From Chrysemys picta bellii (lineage: Eukaryota > Chordata > Testudines > Emydidae), in assembly GCF_011386835.1 (NCBI RefSeq), contig NC_088796.1, positions 70,445,468 to 70,509,467 of the forward strand: 64,000 nt of DNA, written 5' to 3'. Both the position numbers and the translations under genes were made by a program. The number at the start of each line of letters is the position of its first letter. The first letter of the stretch is position 1. Of the stretch, positions 46,251-61,063 are shown in pieces. The notes below the pieces were generated by a model. The model saw only the letters and a list, made by a program, of their open reading frames with translations, ran no database searches and was not told the origin of the DNA.

Positions 46251-47576
46251 ATCACAGGGCATAATGCCAAGGAAGAGAACATGATGTAAAACTACAAAGT
46301 TGTGTACAGTGTGAATATATCTCAAAATTCAAATAAAATAGTAATGCTAACAGTAAATGCGAGCACAGATTGTAAAGGGCCAGAGTGTTTTGACTTGTAG
46401 GAATTATTTTTAAGGCTTTGGTCACATTTGTGTTGCTCTGGTCCTGTCCAATTAAGTAACCTAGATGTTTTACTTCTTCCCCTGTAAGAGGTTTTTTGAT
46501 GCCCATGCATTTCATAGACTCTAATTTAGTGGGTAATAGGGGGAAGACCCACATCTCCTTATGTAGCCAGAGTAGATAACCTTTTGCAGAAAAAGCTCAG
46601 GGAGGAAGGGGTTGATAGGAACAAACAAGATAAGAGGCAAGCCCCATGATTACAGCGTAAATTGTAACGGACTTCAGCAGATATTTCTACAAATCATTGC
46701 AGCAGATCTGATTTTTTTTTTTTTTACAGTTGCTTTCTGCTTCTGAGTGTAATTTTATTTGTAAGGCACTCCATTCCTGAACTGTTTCACATGCCAATTC
46801 CATTTAACAGACAAGTCAGGGGTTATGCTTTAGTCAGTTTGCACCAGCAGTTCAATGCATCCATTTCTGGCAAATAACTTCACACCAGTATAACCCTGGT
46901 CATTTGCACTAACGTGCTCTTTTCTACATTTAAGAACTACCCATTTAATATTGAACACACACACTTTGTACTGAATACTGAAGGTTACAAGTGGTACATG
47001 CAACAACATGAATCTCCATGACCAAGTGCATAGGGCGGTTGGCTTCACTGGTGGGGAATACATGTATTAAGCCACTTCCCTCTGATAAATTATTTCCTGT
47101 ATATGCAAACACATGTGCATGAAAATCCAAGAAGAACGCATTACTTTTGCATACAAAAATGATACGTTACAGAAAGAACCAGTCAAATGTTAACAACTGT
47201 AAATACAGAGAATGCATGCACAAAGAAAAACTGTGAAGTGCAGAGCCTGTGGGATATAGATATAGTTTTATTTAAGTTTGTGTTCACGGCAAGATGAGAC
47301 ACTACTGAAAGGTCTTTCCCTGCATGGAGATGAATAAGATAAGTTTTCAATAAGCTTTAGATGCTGCCCATTGCACTGCATTTAAATAGAAGTGCTTACT
47401 TTCTATACAGACAACATAAAAGTAAGCAAACTTACAACATGTTCCTTTAATATATCAAAAATGTTTCCAAGGCAACATTATTAAAATTATTATACCACAG
47501 TCTCCAGTAACATTGAGCTGTATAAAGGAGGGGGGGGGGGGGGGGGGGGGAGGACTTTCTTCATCCTGCTAACAGT
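46251..47576 (-). other. REEP5: REEP5 3' UTR (extent inferred)
   Basis: Sequence downstream of the REEP5 stop on the - strand. On that strand AATAAA occurs at 47267-47272 and 46754-46759 (read as TTTATT on +), giving possible 3' ends about 0.3 and 0.8 kb after the stop. A 21-base C tract in mRNA sense lies at 47530-47550. The far limit is a guess. Confidence 0.5.
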
Positions 47577-47626
47577 TTAAATGCCCTTCTTCTCATCACC
47601 CAGTAAGTTCACTGTAGCTTTCTTGG
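47577..47626 (-). CDS. REEP5: REEP5 last coding exon
   Basis: On the - strand reads (A)KKATVNLLGDEKKGI and stops at 47577-47579. Human REEP5 ends AKKATVNLLGEEKKST, so the exon is conserved with a changed tip. The AG acceptor is at 47627-47628 on the - strand. The codon for the first alanine is split with the previous exon, whose last base is at 49225. This is the cytosolic tail of the protein. Confidence 0.95.
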
Positions 47627-49860
<2,234 letters not shown>

Positions 49861-50004
49861 TAGACATTTCTATGGCAACCATCCCAGTACAGACACACAA
49901 AAAGAACATTTAGGATGCAAAGTGAACATCAGAATTAGTCAAAGTCAGCACCTGTGCAACGTAAATTAAGACTCTTTGTACATATATAGTGTGAAAGAGG
50001 ACCT

Positions 50005-50065
50005 GCTCTGAGGTTGAATCAGGGTTGCGTAGTGAAGAAGGCTGTTTTCTGAAGGACACCTACCT
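50005..50065 (-). repeat. Family X fragment, inverted
   Basis: On the - strand reads CAGAAAACAGCCTTCTTCAC then TACGCAACCCTGATTCAACC, matching the start of family X copy 1 at about 23022-23070. Short piece only. Confidence 0.55.
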
Positions 50066-50231
50066 CATTTGTTGCAGGAGTTGGCAGGTGCAGAGTCTTT
50101 TCTCTTTGTGTGGTCCCCTATCTGATGGCTAAGCAGTTGAATGCTGCCTTGGAGAATTTGATGCCACACCTGTCTTTGCTACAGAATTCCTATGTGATGC
50201 TGGGCCAGTCACTGAAACCAAGTTTCAGATG

Positions 50232-50401
50232 TACAACTCTACCCCAATATAACGCTGTCCTCGGGAGCCAAAAAAAATCTTACCGCGTTATATCGAACGA
50301 TCCGCCAGAGTGCGCAGCCCCGCCCCCCTGGAGTGCTGCTTTACCGCGTTGTATCCGAATTAGTGTTATATCAGGTCGCGTTATATTGGGGTAGAGGTGT
50401 A
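50232..50401. mobile_element. Tc1/mariner-like MITE, TA-flanked
   Basis: Starts TACAACTCTACCCCAATATA and ends TATATTGGGGTAGAGGTGTA, which are inverse complements with two mismatches. TA dinucleotides flank both ends as for mariner-type insertion. About 170 bp, GC-rich centre, non-coding. Confidence 0.75.
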
Positions 50402-50599
50402 GTCACAAAGTTCTGTCTTCACTGTCTGGGTGCTCAACTTGAGACCTGGGGTCTGATTTACAGAAGTGCTGAGTACTCTCAGCTGCAATGGAAATCAATG
50501 GGAGCTGTGCTTCGGGAGCTTAAAATGCTAAGTACTGTAAAAAATCCAGTTTTGTGTGTCTCAGACTGGGCACCCTAAATAGCAGATCCTTTTGAGTTT

Positions 50600-50710
50600 A
50601 ATATCTGCATCTCAGTTCTCAACTGTAAAATGGGGATAACCACCACTCCACTCACCACACAGAGGTGCTGTGAAGATAATTAATGAACATTGGTGAAACA
50701 CTAAGGCAGA
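50600..50710 (+). repeat. MIR SINE relic
   Basis: CTGCATCTCAGTTCTCAACT followed by GTAAAATGGGGATAAC and GGTGCTGTGAAGATAATTAA is a MIR tail in sense orientation. Confidence 0.7.
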
Positions 50711-50764
50711 CCTAAGCCACATATTGAACAAGGAGAAAACAAAATATTGAATAGGTGCTCACTT

Positions 50765-51240
50765 AAATGAGCATCCATCCTATACACTAAATGAGGTATG
50801 GTGCAGGGGTGGGGAGTGGGGGGAGACAGTAATTCAAGACTGTATGATAACCCACATACACAAATAGGCTGAAATAAGGTTGCACCTTAATCCTGGTATT
50901 TCTTAATTTTTTAAGTGCTTGATTTTGCAACCTGAATGTTCTTTTAGTGTAGATTTTTGCTGCAATTTCCAAAGTTTTTTAAAAAAGCAAACTGAAAAAA
51001 CATCCCATCATGTATAATCATGTTGACAGCCATATCGGTCATTGGCAGGACTGGAACCTTTAGATTCAGAATACAGGCCTCTGCCATGTGAGGTAATGGA
51101 GTAACTGACAGCAATATTAGGTTGTCATCCTCTATGTGGACAAGACATATTTTGCAAGTGATTTCACAAATATGCTCACAGCAGAGGAATGAGGATACTC
51201 AGGAATTCAATTTGAGGTTCTGAAAGGGAGTGTTCTCCAG
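50765..51240 (+). repeat. Family X repeat (copy 3)
   Basis: Collinear with copy 1: CCATCCTATACACTAAATGA, GTGCTTGATTTTGCAACCT, AAAGCAAACTGAAAAAAC, GGAACCTTTAGATTC, GAGTAACTGAC and GGTTGTCATCCTCTATGTGG. Divergence looks substantial, so it is not a recent copy. Confidence 0.7.
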
Positions 51241-52260
51241 TGATCAGATCCTTCTTGCCCATTCCTTTCCCTCTCCCTCCCCAAAAGTTTGTCCCCTTTT
51301 ACCTGGTACCCTCCAACTGTCCTTGTTCTCTTCTGCTTTGCCATCCCAGCTTCTCCTCCCAGTCCTATCCTACTGGCTCAAATCAGCACCCCTTGTCTAG
51401 ACTCCCTTCACAGACTCCCTGTCTAACCACTGCCTGCCTAGAACTCTCAGTCCCAATTTCCTTTCCCAGCCAGTCCCAGTTTCCCTTTCACCTTGAACTC
51501 CCAGTTTCTCTCTCTTCCCTCCCCCACTGGTCCCAGTCTCAAACTCCTTGTTCCAATCTATTCCACTTCCTCCCCTCATCTGACTTTTTGTCCCCTATGC
51601 ATTCGAGTCAGGCAGCTTCCTTCTCCATGCTTTCTGGGCACCAGCAGGGGGTCATTGAGAGCTCAGTTCTAGGGCCTCTCTCTAGCTGAGAGCAGCTGTC
51701 ACAGGGAAAGTCCCGCTTCACCCCTGCAGCTGTTGGCTGGAGCATGCTCAGCCACACGGGGTGGGAAAGTGGAGTATATTGAATGAGGTCCCATGTAGGG
51801 GATGGAACAAGTTCAGTGCACAAAGAATTTTTGAAAATTTTAAGAGGCTAAACTTTCATATCTACTGAATGTATGCGAACTGCAATTTTTCACAGGCTTG
51901 TAACTTGGCCAAGTTTGGGCAGGTTTTCACAGTAATAACAAAGGTCACCCTTACTGCCAAATTTCAAGTCCCTGCTCCAAAGCATGCAGGCAATAGAACT
52001 TCTGGGAGAAACTGTATTAAGAATTTACATGGGCAAGACACTTTTTCCCTAACCATATTCTCAAGAATGACTGAATAGTTTTGGTTGAAACTTTGAATAA
52101 ACACACACACACACACACACCATTTATTTCAGCCTGATGCAGACACACAGCTTGGGAAGTTTCAGCCTCAACGGTTGAAGTTTGGCAAAGTTATAAGCAA
52201 CTAAAAGCAGGGCCTTATAATGAGAAGTGTCAAGCAATCTTAATAATAGGTGTTTGGAAT
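51240..52260 (-). repeat. Family Y repeat (copy 2), inverted
   Basis: On the - strand it follows copy 1 at 39505-40600: TATTAAGATTGCTTGACACT, GCTTATAACTTTGCCAAAC and TGTCTGCATCAGGCTGAAAT, then a purine-rich domain (pyrimidine-rich on +). An AC microsatellite (52101-52120) sits inside. The 149-codon open frame on the + strand at 51240-51689 is a by-product of the CT-rich sequence. Confidence 0.65.
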
Positions 52261-52432
52261 AACCCTGCCTAGAATATGGAAGCTGTGCTATCAAGGGATT
52301 AGAATTCAGAAACTGGGGTAAATACAGATCTTTTTATAGCAGCATCTCTGGAGGCTGGTAAGCTTTAGAAAACTCCTGAGGAAGAGGGATTGGTCATCTT
52401 ATTTAACTATTCATGAACAGATTTTCAGTGTA

Positions 52433-52620
52433 CTCAGACTTTAAGGTCAGAAGGGACCAAGATGATCATCTAGTCTGACCTCTTGCACATTGCAGGCCAC
52501 AGAACCTCACCCACCTGCTCCTGTAATAGACCCACAGCCGCTGGCTGAGTTACTGAAGTCCTCAAATCATGATTTAAAGTTGCACAGAATTTGCCATCTA
52601 CACTAGTTTAAACCTGCAAA
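52433..52620 (-). mobile_element. CR1 LINE 3' end, antisense
   Basis: AAGGTCAGAAGGGACCAAGA and GATCATCTAGTCTGACCTCT is the reversed CR1 3' terminus. Truncated near 52620, adjacent to another CR1 piece. Confidence 0.85.
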
Positions 52621-52629
52621 TTTTACTAC

Positions 52630-53380
52630 TGATTTTAATTCCCTTTGCAAGGTCTAACTCTGGTTGGCTTTTGGCAGTTCTCACTTTATCTCTACACTTT
52701 CTGACCTCCAAGAGGTAGCTTTCCTTGCTGATCCCTCCCATCTTCCATTCCTTGTAGGCGTTCTGCTTTCTCCTTAATCACCTGGTTTGAGATGCTTGCT
52801 CATCTTCATCCACCTTGCAACCCTTCCCTATGAATTTTTCCCCGTTACTTGGGATACAGGCTTCAGATAGTGTCTGTAACTTTGAATTAAAATAATTCCA
52901 ATCCTCCTCCACATTCAGATCATTGAATTCTTCAGTCCAGTCCACTTCCCTAACTAATTCCCCCCCCTTTTTTTTGGGGGGGGGGGTTAATTAGCTCTTT
53001 TGAAATTAAGGACCCTAACTGCAGATCTATTTTTATTTATTCTTCCATTTAGTTTAAACTGAATTAGCTCATGATCACTCTAACCAAGGTTTTCCTCTAC
53101 AACCAGTTCTTCTCGGAGATCCTCACTACTCACCGACACCAAATCTAAAACAGAATCTCCTCTTGTTGGTTCAGCAGTTATTTGGTGAAGAAATGTCAGC
53201 TATCACATCCAGGAAAACCTGGGCCCTACTATTATTATAGCACTTGTCCTCCAATTTATATCTGGGTAGTTAAAGTCTCCCATAATCACAGAATCCTCAG
53301 TAGTATTTATTTATTTAAAAACATTAAAGAAGTCTCTAGCCATATCAAAATCCAAATGCATTGCTGAAGCATTGCTTAAA
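52630..53380 (-). mobile_element. CR1 LINE endonuclease-region fragment, antisense
   Basis: On the - strand near 53255-53290 the sequence encodes VIMGDFNYPD, the catalytic Asp/Asn motif of the APE-type endonuclease of CR1 ORF2. Surrounding words (GAACCAACAAGAGGAGATTC on that strand) fit the same region. Frames are broken. A homopolymer hairpin C8-T8-G11 lies inside at 52960-52986. Confidence 0.75.
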
Positions 53381-55151
53381 GTTAACTATGCAATCATGTT
53401 ATCCTTTCAGAAAAGGATTTTTGCCACTTCTCCATTTTCTTTGCTATACTTCAGATTTCCTACTGGGAAATTCAATAGATCATGTTGTTACAGCTATTCT
53501 TTATTGAGGTGGGTGAAGAAATGGCCTTCAGGGAAAAACATCTAATTATCATTTGGGTAGTTACATGGCTCTCTGCATGATAGTGTCTAAGACAGTTTGA
53601 TCATTACAAAGAGAGGAAATCAAGTAAGGTTTAATTGATTTTCAATTATTTTGAGGGAGTAAATCTTCTGTTGTAGTTTTCATAATCAAGTTGTCACAAT
53701 GGCATATTCCTATTCAATTAAATAAAAAAAAGTATCAAAGGAGTTAGAGGCAAATTTAATATTTTTCTCATCTTTTTGTTCAGGAAAAAAAATTATAGTA
53801 CTGAGTTCCAAAGCTCTCCAGATTCCAGTCTAATAAGCAAGCTGATCTTTTTGAGTCCTAGGCTGAGGGTTGACTGCGCAAAAAATCCAACCCCCCCCCC
53901 CCCCCCAAGATTCACTCTACACCTCGCACATGGGGTTTATTTCAACTAGAGACAGAGGTAAAAGCTACCATGTCTTATTTTCCACTAGGATTTTACATCA
54001 AGATAGTTAACTTGATGCATTTAAAAAAAAACTTTTCTGCAATGAATAAAAAATCCTAACATTGCATTAATGAACTGGACCCTTGCTAGAAAGAAGCATG
54101 GCCCTGTCAAGAGAGGGACAATAGTTTCATTCTGAATCTTTAGCAGGATCAACTGAACTGTTCAGTTAACGGCTTTGAGTAGAATCTTGGCTTTACTATA
54201 AGGTGCTTCCTGGTTTCCCTGGTATCAAACCTGGTATCATATTACAATCATACAATTTTAACAGCAGGTCAGAATTGCAAGAACCCTGATGGACTAAACA
54301 CACACTTAGAATTCAGCATTCTTTGCAAACAGTTGTGACAAAAATAGCTAAGCGCAGAGATATGGGGAGAGAGAAATGAGAGAGAAAAGCAGCCCACCCA
54401 GAAAGTACATAACAGTTAATTACTCAGTTAAAAAGCTACTCAGTTACCTGGATCTTTCTCCACCCAGAAGTGTATTAAAAAATAGCCTATTGAAATGAAC
54501 ACAAACAATGTAATGTTTGAAAGTCTGGTAATATCACATGTTTGTTGGCAAAGACAGCCTGCAGCATGTTAGGCAAGTTGTAGTTTGTAGTTAAAGTGTA
54601 GCTGATTATTTACAGCCTGCTGAAAGCGTTCATGGTGCTGCAAACATAGTTTAGTGACAAGGTACTGGGACTCCAGCTCTGCTCTTTCAGAAAGACAAGG
54701 TCACGTTAAAGGACATATGAAGCCCATATGATCCAAATCAATATCTTCACCCTCTGAGTCACACGCTTCCCTCCCCCCACCCAAATACACAGGATTTATA
54801 CTTTTTATTGCGGTCTTCGGAGTTACTTCTGCTAATTCCATAAAGTGGGGGGCAAATGCCTTGGGTCTCTTCACTGCATGGGCACACACAGTCACCCTGT
54901 CTCAGCCTAGCTAAAGAATTTGGCTAGGGAATCAACTTCCCTAGCCTGTACATGCTGTGCTCCTCCTCCCTGCAACTTTTGACATTCTCTTCATTCTCCC
55001 CCTAACCTCGAGAGTTCACTCTCATTGTGCCAAAGTGACAATTTATAGGCTAATCAGTTTAAAAGTTAACTATCACCCAGTATTGGGGAACCTGATTGCC
55101 ATCTACTTCTTTAATAGATTCTACGTTAGATATGTTGAGATTCTTATTTTA

Positions 55152-55358
<207 letters not shown>

Positions 55359-57378
55359 TCATTTACAAAATACATGGATTTGTCACAAATCTGTTATGAT
55401 ATAGTGGAGAGACCGATCACTTTGATTTACCTGTGCATATGTATGTGGGAGGAAAAATTCCTTTCATACAGAGGACTTGCTCCAGATCTCTGAACACTAA
55501 AACCTTTCTATATACGAAAGGTGCCGAGAAACTCAAATATATTTTTAGGTCTCCGACTTGTGACTTTTTTATGATAAAACATACATAGACATCAAACACA
55601 GACATCAAATTATTTGTGGCCTTCCATTCCAGTAGATAGTTAAGAACAGGTTAGGTAATGTTAGCAGAAATAATGTGGAGAGTCCTTCATTGAACCAAAG
55701 GTGTTCCACCTTATTGAACCACATGGTCTTTCTGTCCACATTCTAAGATAATGAAATGTTCCAGTTCACTGGAGACAACAAGATAGGGCTCACAGAAAGA
55801 GTTCATTTGCTGTTTCTTTAGTGACCAGCAAGGTGGTAAGTTATTCACTGGTTCCATAAGAAATAGCACAGACACTATCCCCCCTCAATAATTGGAATGC
55901 ACCTAGTGCTTCTGCATACTATTAGAGTCTAAACAGTAGAACTGAAATGCAGATCTGTACTATAGCTCCCTAAACAAAAACCAAACTTTGGACTAACAGC
56001 TTTTAAAGTGCAATGATTATTTTAGCACTCTCATACACAATGATTCTGCATGAGCAAGAACCCAAATTTCATACAAGCAGAGGCAAACACATGTAACTAT
56101 GTGGCTGACCTGTGTCAACCTGCATGTCATAGCAAAACATCATTCACCTGTGCAATGCATTATTAAAAAGTTTAAACAAACACGCTCTCCTTAGAAAACT
56201 AGTGTGGATTCAAGGAAGTCTTACCAGAGCCTGAATATAAAGTGAACAAACTTATTCTTGTTATTTTGTGGGACAGAAGAGAGGTGGGTAGCCCTTATTT
56301 TAAATTGGATCTGAGCATGTACCTAAGTGTTGTAAATATTGCATCTGTAGCTGTTGGGCTTTCTAGAGAGGGCAATCTAGAGTTGCCAGAGTTTCTGTAA
56401 TATTTGGAATGAAGTTCTAGAGTGGGGGCAAGTAACTAGTACACAGTGCTTGAGAGACTGGATGGAGTTTGACCTGAACCAGAGTAAACTGGAGTTTGTG
56501 TCTTCACATTAGAGAGTGAGCTACTGAATAAAAAGTGGAGATCTAGGAATCCTACAAGTCCTAAAGAACTCCAGTGAAATGTTACCACTTTGGATAAGTT
56601 TGAGGAAAATTCCAAGGATTGAGTAGTTATTAGATGACTCAGGTTAACAAATGTACAATTTATTTGTGAATGTGGCAGTCCTTTGGGTAATTCTATAGTA
56701 ATAGGATAAAGCGTGTATACTTATCCAATTCGGTTTGTAATGTTCTTGTATATATTATTCCTTTAATATTGTTTTTTGTTAAGTCTGGGGGGAGACCATC
56801 AGTCGCACAAGATTTTTTGAAAGTCTGTAATAATGCTTATTGAGCCCTGTGATTCATGGCTACTGACAATTCTGCCTGTGAATACCACCTCTGTTTTATG
56901 AAATGCTAGACTCCTTATAGTGCTTCAGATCCTGGTTCTACAGGTTTAAAAAAAAAAAAACACCTTGTCACACTATTGATTTTATGTTTTAGATAAACAC
57001 TGGAAAAAACACTCCCCAGTTGACTTAGCTCTGTTTGACAAAATTATCTTGAAGCACAATATGGCACAAAGATATTGATTTAACTTACTTGTTATCTGGA
57101 CAGAGTAAACATCCTCAACTTTTCCTGAGATCCCACAGAGGGATATTAACTGAACCTGCCATGACCCATCCAGCACAGTTAAACTGTGGTGCTCAAGCCA
57201 CTTTGCTGGCACAGAAACTGGAAGAACAGGCTTTTCAAAGAGTGCTGTAAAGGACAGCATTTCCATGCCACTGCTGCTCCCACAAACACAGCACTATGAT
57301 TGCTCCAAAATCCCTCCCAGCCAATGGTGTAGTAACAGACAGAGGAGGGAGAAAAGAACTGCATTGATGGTCTAATGC

Positions 57379-58095
57379 AGGGGTGGGCAAACTTTTTGGC
57401 CCTAGGGCCACATTGGGTACAGAAATTGTATGGAGGGCCAAGTAGGGAAGGCTGGGAGAGGCTATGCCTCCCTAAACAGTGAGGTGTGGCCTGGCCTCCG
57501 CCCCCTATCCAGGCCCCCGGAACCTCCACCCCCATCCAACCCTGACTGCCCCCCAGGACTCCCACATCCTATCTAAACACCTCTGCTCTCTGCCCCCTGA
57601 CCATCCCACCTTTCCCCCCAGGACGCCCATCCCCTATCCAATCCCCCCGGGTCCCCTGCCCCATCTCCTCTGCTCCCCACCCCCTGACCTCTATACAACC
57701 CTCCCTGCCCCACATTACCTGTGGGGTGGAGGAAACGGGGGAGAGGGGGCTCAGTCCTTTCCTTGTGCATTTCCCTTGCTTGTTTGGCTGCTCTCCCTGG
57801 CAGTCGGGCAGGGTTCGCTCCCTGTCTGGGCTTGGCTGCTGGGGACAGGGGCCAAGCACGCTGGTGGTGGTGGTGGAAGAGGGGGGCCCTGGCTTGCTCT
57901 TCCCCTGTCCCCCGCAGCAGGGCCCAGGCCCCTTGACCATCCCCCTGCAACCCCCCTCCCCCCGGAACTCCCCCTGCTCCCCGCCCCCTGACCGCGCCAC
58001 CCTGTGGGGTGAGTGTGGGGCAGATTCATTCTTCCACCCCGCCTCTGTGTGCCCTCCCCCACCCCTCTATGTAACTCTTGCTATTGGGCCAAAAT
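57379..58095. repeat. C-rich hAT-like non-autonomous repeat
   Basis: Begins GCAGGGGTGGGCAAACTTTT then TGGCCCTAGGGCCACATTGG, a left end I recognise from turtle genomes. It continues as imperfect C-rich units (CCCCCTGACC, CCCCTATCCA). Overlapping open frames on both strands are products of this composition. The right end is uncertain. Confidence 0.65.
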
Positions 58096-58839
58096 AGAGA
58101 AGAGCTAATCCAAACATAACACCTGCTCTGTCAGCTATTATTCACTTCCCTTTTTTGTGTGTGTGTGTGTGTGTGCTATCTCCCTCACTACTTGGAATTC
58201 ACACTTCTGTTCTCTTCTATCCCTTGATCTTTCTGTGCGCCTTTCTTCCCCAAGGCCCACATGGATGCAGCCCTCTCTCTCTGAGCTAATTAGGTGAATT
58301 GCAGCTCCTTCAGCTGGCCACAGCAAATTACCAAAGACTAGAGCACTTCCTCCTCACACACCGCTGTTTCGACAGAGCTCTTAGCCCCTACTGGCTCACA
58401 GAGAAAGGGTACACACAGATTCTCTATCCCATCTCATACCGGCTAACACAAATAGAGCCCCATGTATTCCATGATGCCCTGGAACTGCCCCTTACTGCGA
58501 AATTGTAGAATTCATCTAAACAACAACAAACAAAATGATGTCTCCCTGTTTGTGAAGAGAGCCTTGGAAATGTGAGCAGAGTCTCAGCCAATGCAGTGGT
58601 TTCTTCCTGAGTCTGGAGACCCTGAACCATGCCTCAAAATTGTTAACTATTTAACAGCTGGTCGCTTTAGTGCAAATATCCAGCTAATGTGTGTGCCCAC
58701 AATCCCAAACATCCATTTTTAATGTAAATGCAACTATTGAAGAGTTTCCAGTCTGCACCACCAGGGCGATGCAAAAACTTTGCCATGGAATTTAGGTCCC
58801 TATTGGCATTAAACATGGGGAAGGCTTTGCCATTAGAGC

Positions 58840-59080
58840 GGAGGGGGGCAAACTACGGCTCGTGGGCCACATCCGGCCCACAGGACCCTTCCCTCTGGCC
58901 CCCGAGCTCCTGCCAGGAAGCGGGGTCAGGACAGGCTTGCAGAGGAGCCAGCACAATTCCCTGGCAGCACGGTGAACAGGGTGGAGGCTAGCCCCTGGCC
59001 CCTCCTCTTCTGCTCCCCTCCCCACCCTCCCTCACAGTCACAGTTCCCCCAGCACCTCTTCCCCCCCCCCCCCCTCTTCT
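58840..59080. repeat. Second hAT-like repeat with GGGCAAACTACGG end
   Basis: GGAGGGGGGCAAACTACGGC then CGTGGGCCACATCCGGCCCA is the left end of a related but distinct family of turtle hAT-like MITEs. A C-run lies near 59062-59073. The right end is not clear. Confidence 0.55.
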
Positions 59081-59131
59081 CACACATGAAGAAAGGTGGA
59101 GAAACAGTCTTTCAAGTTGATTGTTGGTGAT

Positions 59132-59475
59132 CAAAAAGAACAGGAGTACTTGTGGCACCTTAGAGACTAACAAATTTATTAGAGCATAAGCTTTTGTGGG
59201 CTAGAGCCCCTTCTTCGGATGCATAGAATGGAACATATATTGAGGAGATATATATACATACAGAGAGCATGAACAGGTGGGAGTTGTCTTACTTAATTGG
59301 CCTCTCAGAGTTGGTAAGTGAAAAAAAAAAAAAAACTTGAAGTGATAATCAAGTTAGCCCAGTACAGACAGTTTGATAAGAAGTGTGAGAATACTTGCAA
59401 GGGGAGATAGATTCAATGTTTGTAATGGCTCAGCCATTCCCAGTCCTTATTCAATCCTGAATTGATTGTATCTAA
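59132..59475 (-). mobile_element. Probable Penelope-like element fragment (copy 1)
   Basis: Shares AAAAGAACAGGAGTACTTGT and GGCACCTTAGAGACTAACAA with 63573-63612 and the rest in the same order. On the - strand the end of an open frame reads LDTINSGLNKDWEWLSHYKH before a stop. The copy is truncated at about 59475 and has an A-run at 59320-59335. The Penelope assignment is from memory of turtle repeats and is not proven here. Confidence 0.6.
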
Positions 59476-59737
59476 GTATATAATAGCACTAGTGGAACTG
59501 AGGATTATTTATCCTTCTACCTATCCAGCAACAGCCCCCTTATACCAAGCTACCATACCAAACTAAGATGCTTCATCCACGCTTCCAGTATTGGCCGCAA
59601 GCTTACACACTAGAAAGAAAATCTACAGAACACATATCATCTATCACATACAACCCCACAGACTGGAACTCAGGCTGAGCTCCAGTGTCAAAACAGTTTT
59701 TCCATTTTACCTGAAAGGGGGAGGAACTAAAAAAAAA

Positions 59738-59740
<3 letters not shown>

Positions 59741-59771
<31 letters not shown>
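59741..59771. repeat. (AC)n microsatellite
   Basis: About 15 uninterrupted AC units. Others lie at 52101-52120 and 63071-63088, with GT units at 58157-58175. Confidence 0.95.
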
Positions 59772-59772
<1 letters not shown>

Positions 59773-60855
59773 ATTGCTTTCTGGTTTCATCCAAAAGTAT
59801 ATTTATATGTATTATATGGACACTAGAGCTGGCTCAGAGTTTCTGAATGAATTTGTAAAAAAAAAAAAAAAAAATCCTTTATTTGGAAAAAGTGAAAATT
59901 TTCACACCACAAATTAATTTTTATATATTTGCCTTAATGTGGTTCTGACCTACAGTGAACCCCTGGGCAGAGACAGAGGATCAGAATTAAGTTGTTTATG
60001 GAACCTTCAATACATTTCTAGCCCTTCAGTCATGTGCATGTGTGATTTTCCTGTTTGTTTAAAAACAACCAAACTTTAGTTAACGTGACTCTATAGAGCA
60101 TTATTAATGATGAAGTTTCAGAAGTTTGGAAATAATGTGCTAATGCTAATATTCCTGTGCAGTTTGTGTGAGCGTAGACTTGTTTTGCATCCATAACAAG
60201 TGAAATGAAATTTTTATCTGGTTATCAACAGCAGTACAAGCAAGGGAGACTAGATTTGCTTTGTAGATTCAACCCAAACAATATACTACTAATATGAAAG
60301 ATGTGTACTGAAGAATAAATATGTCAAGTATGAAAATGCACATGGAACAAATGAGATGTTCAAAAGTAGCTAATGCCCACATAATCTATTCCCTGAAAAA
60401 TCAGATTGTAACAGTGATGAACCAAGAACTAATAACTTTATTGGAGCTAGAGTAGTTTGGGTACTTTGATTATTTTTATAGAAATAAGTTGTTTCAGTAC
60501 AATCTCCACTTTCTCTTCAATATTTATTTCTGAACATATCTTTACTGAACTTCAGCACTTATACTGCAATAGTATATCACATTGCAACAGGACAATGGTC
60601 TCCAACTAACTTGAGAGAGACCTTATCATGTACTGTACAAAAGACCCAACAACATTTCATTTTTATCTTAAATCATGAATCTAACCATATAATATTCAGC
60701 ATGCCATCTGCCTTAACAAGTGACAGGAATATAAATTACAGACGAAGTCAGACTGTGAGACACTGGCACTAGAACAATTTTAGTATGCAAATTTTAAAGG
60801 TAGGTTATTTTACAAAGACATCTTTGTTGCAATGTTATTTGTATACCGGAAGAAC

Positions 60856-61063
60856 CAGGGTCAGCTTCAGCGTTTTTGCAACCCCAAGCGGCAAAAAAAA
60901 GCAGCCATGATCGGCGGCAGCTCTACCACCGCCGCTTCAGTCTTCAGTGGCAATTCGGCGGCAGGTCCTTCCCGCCGAGAGGGACCCGCCACCGAATTGC
61001 CACCCCTTTCCGTTGGCCGCCCCAAACACCTGCTTGCCGTGCTGGTGCCTGGAGCCAGCCCTG
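60856..61063 (-). mobile_element. hAT-like MITE with 8-bp target duplication
   Basis: Ends CAGGGTCAGCTTCAG and the complement of CTGGAGCCAGCCCTG form imperfect inverted repeats. Flanks GGAAGAAC and GAAAGAAC match at seven of eight bases. The GC-rich interior (GGCAATTCGGCGG words) belongs to a dispersed turtle family. Open frames in it are not genes. Confidence 0.75.

Noticed and set aside
51240..51689. 149-codon Ser/Pro-rich open frame
   Set aside because: Falls in the pyrimidine-rich half of repeat family Y. Composition alone explains the open frame.
57479..58097. Overlapping Pro/Gly-rich open frames on both strands
   Set aside because: By-products of imperfect C-rich units in a hAT-like repeat.
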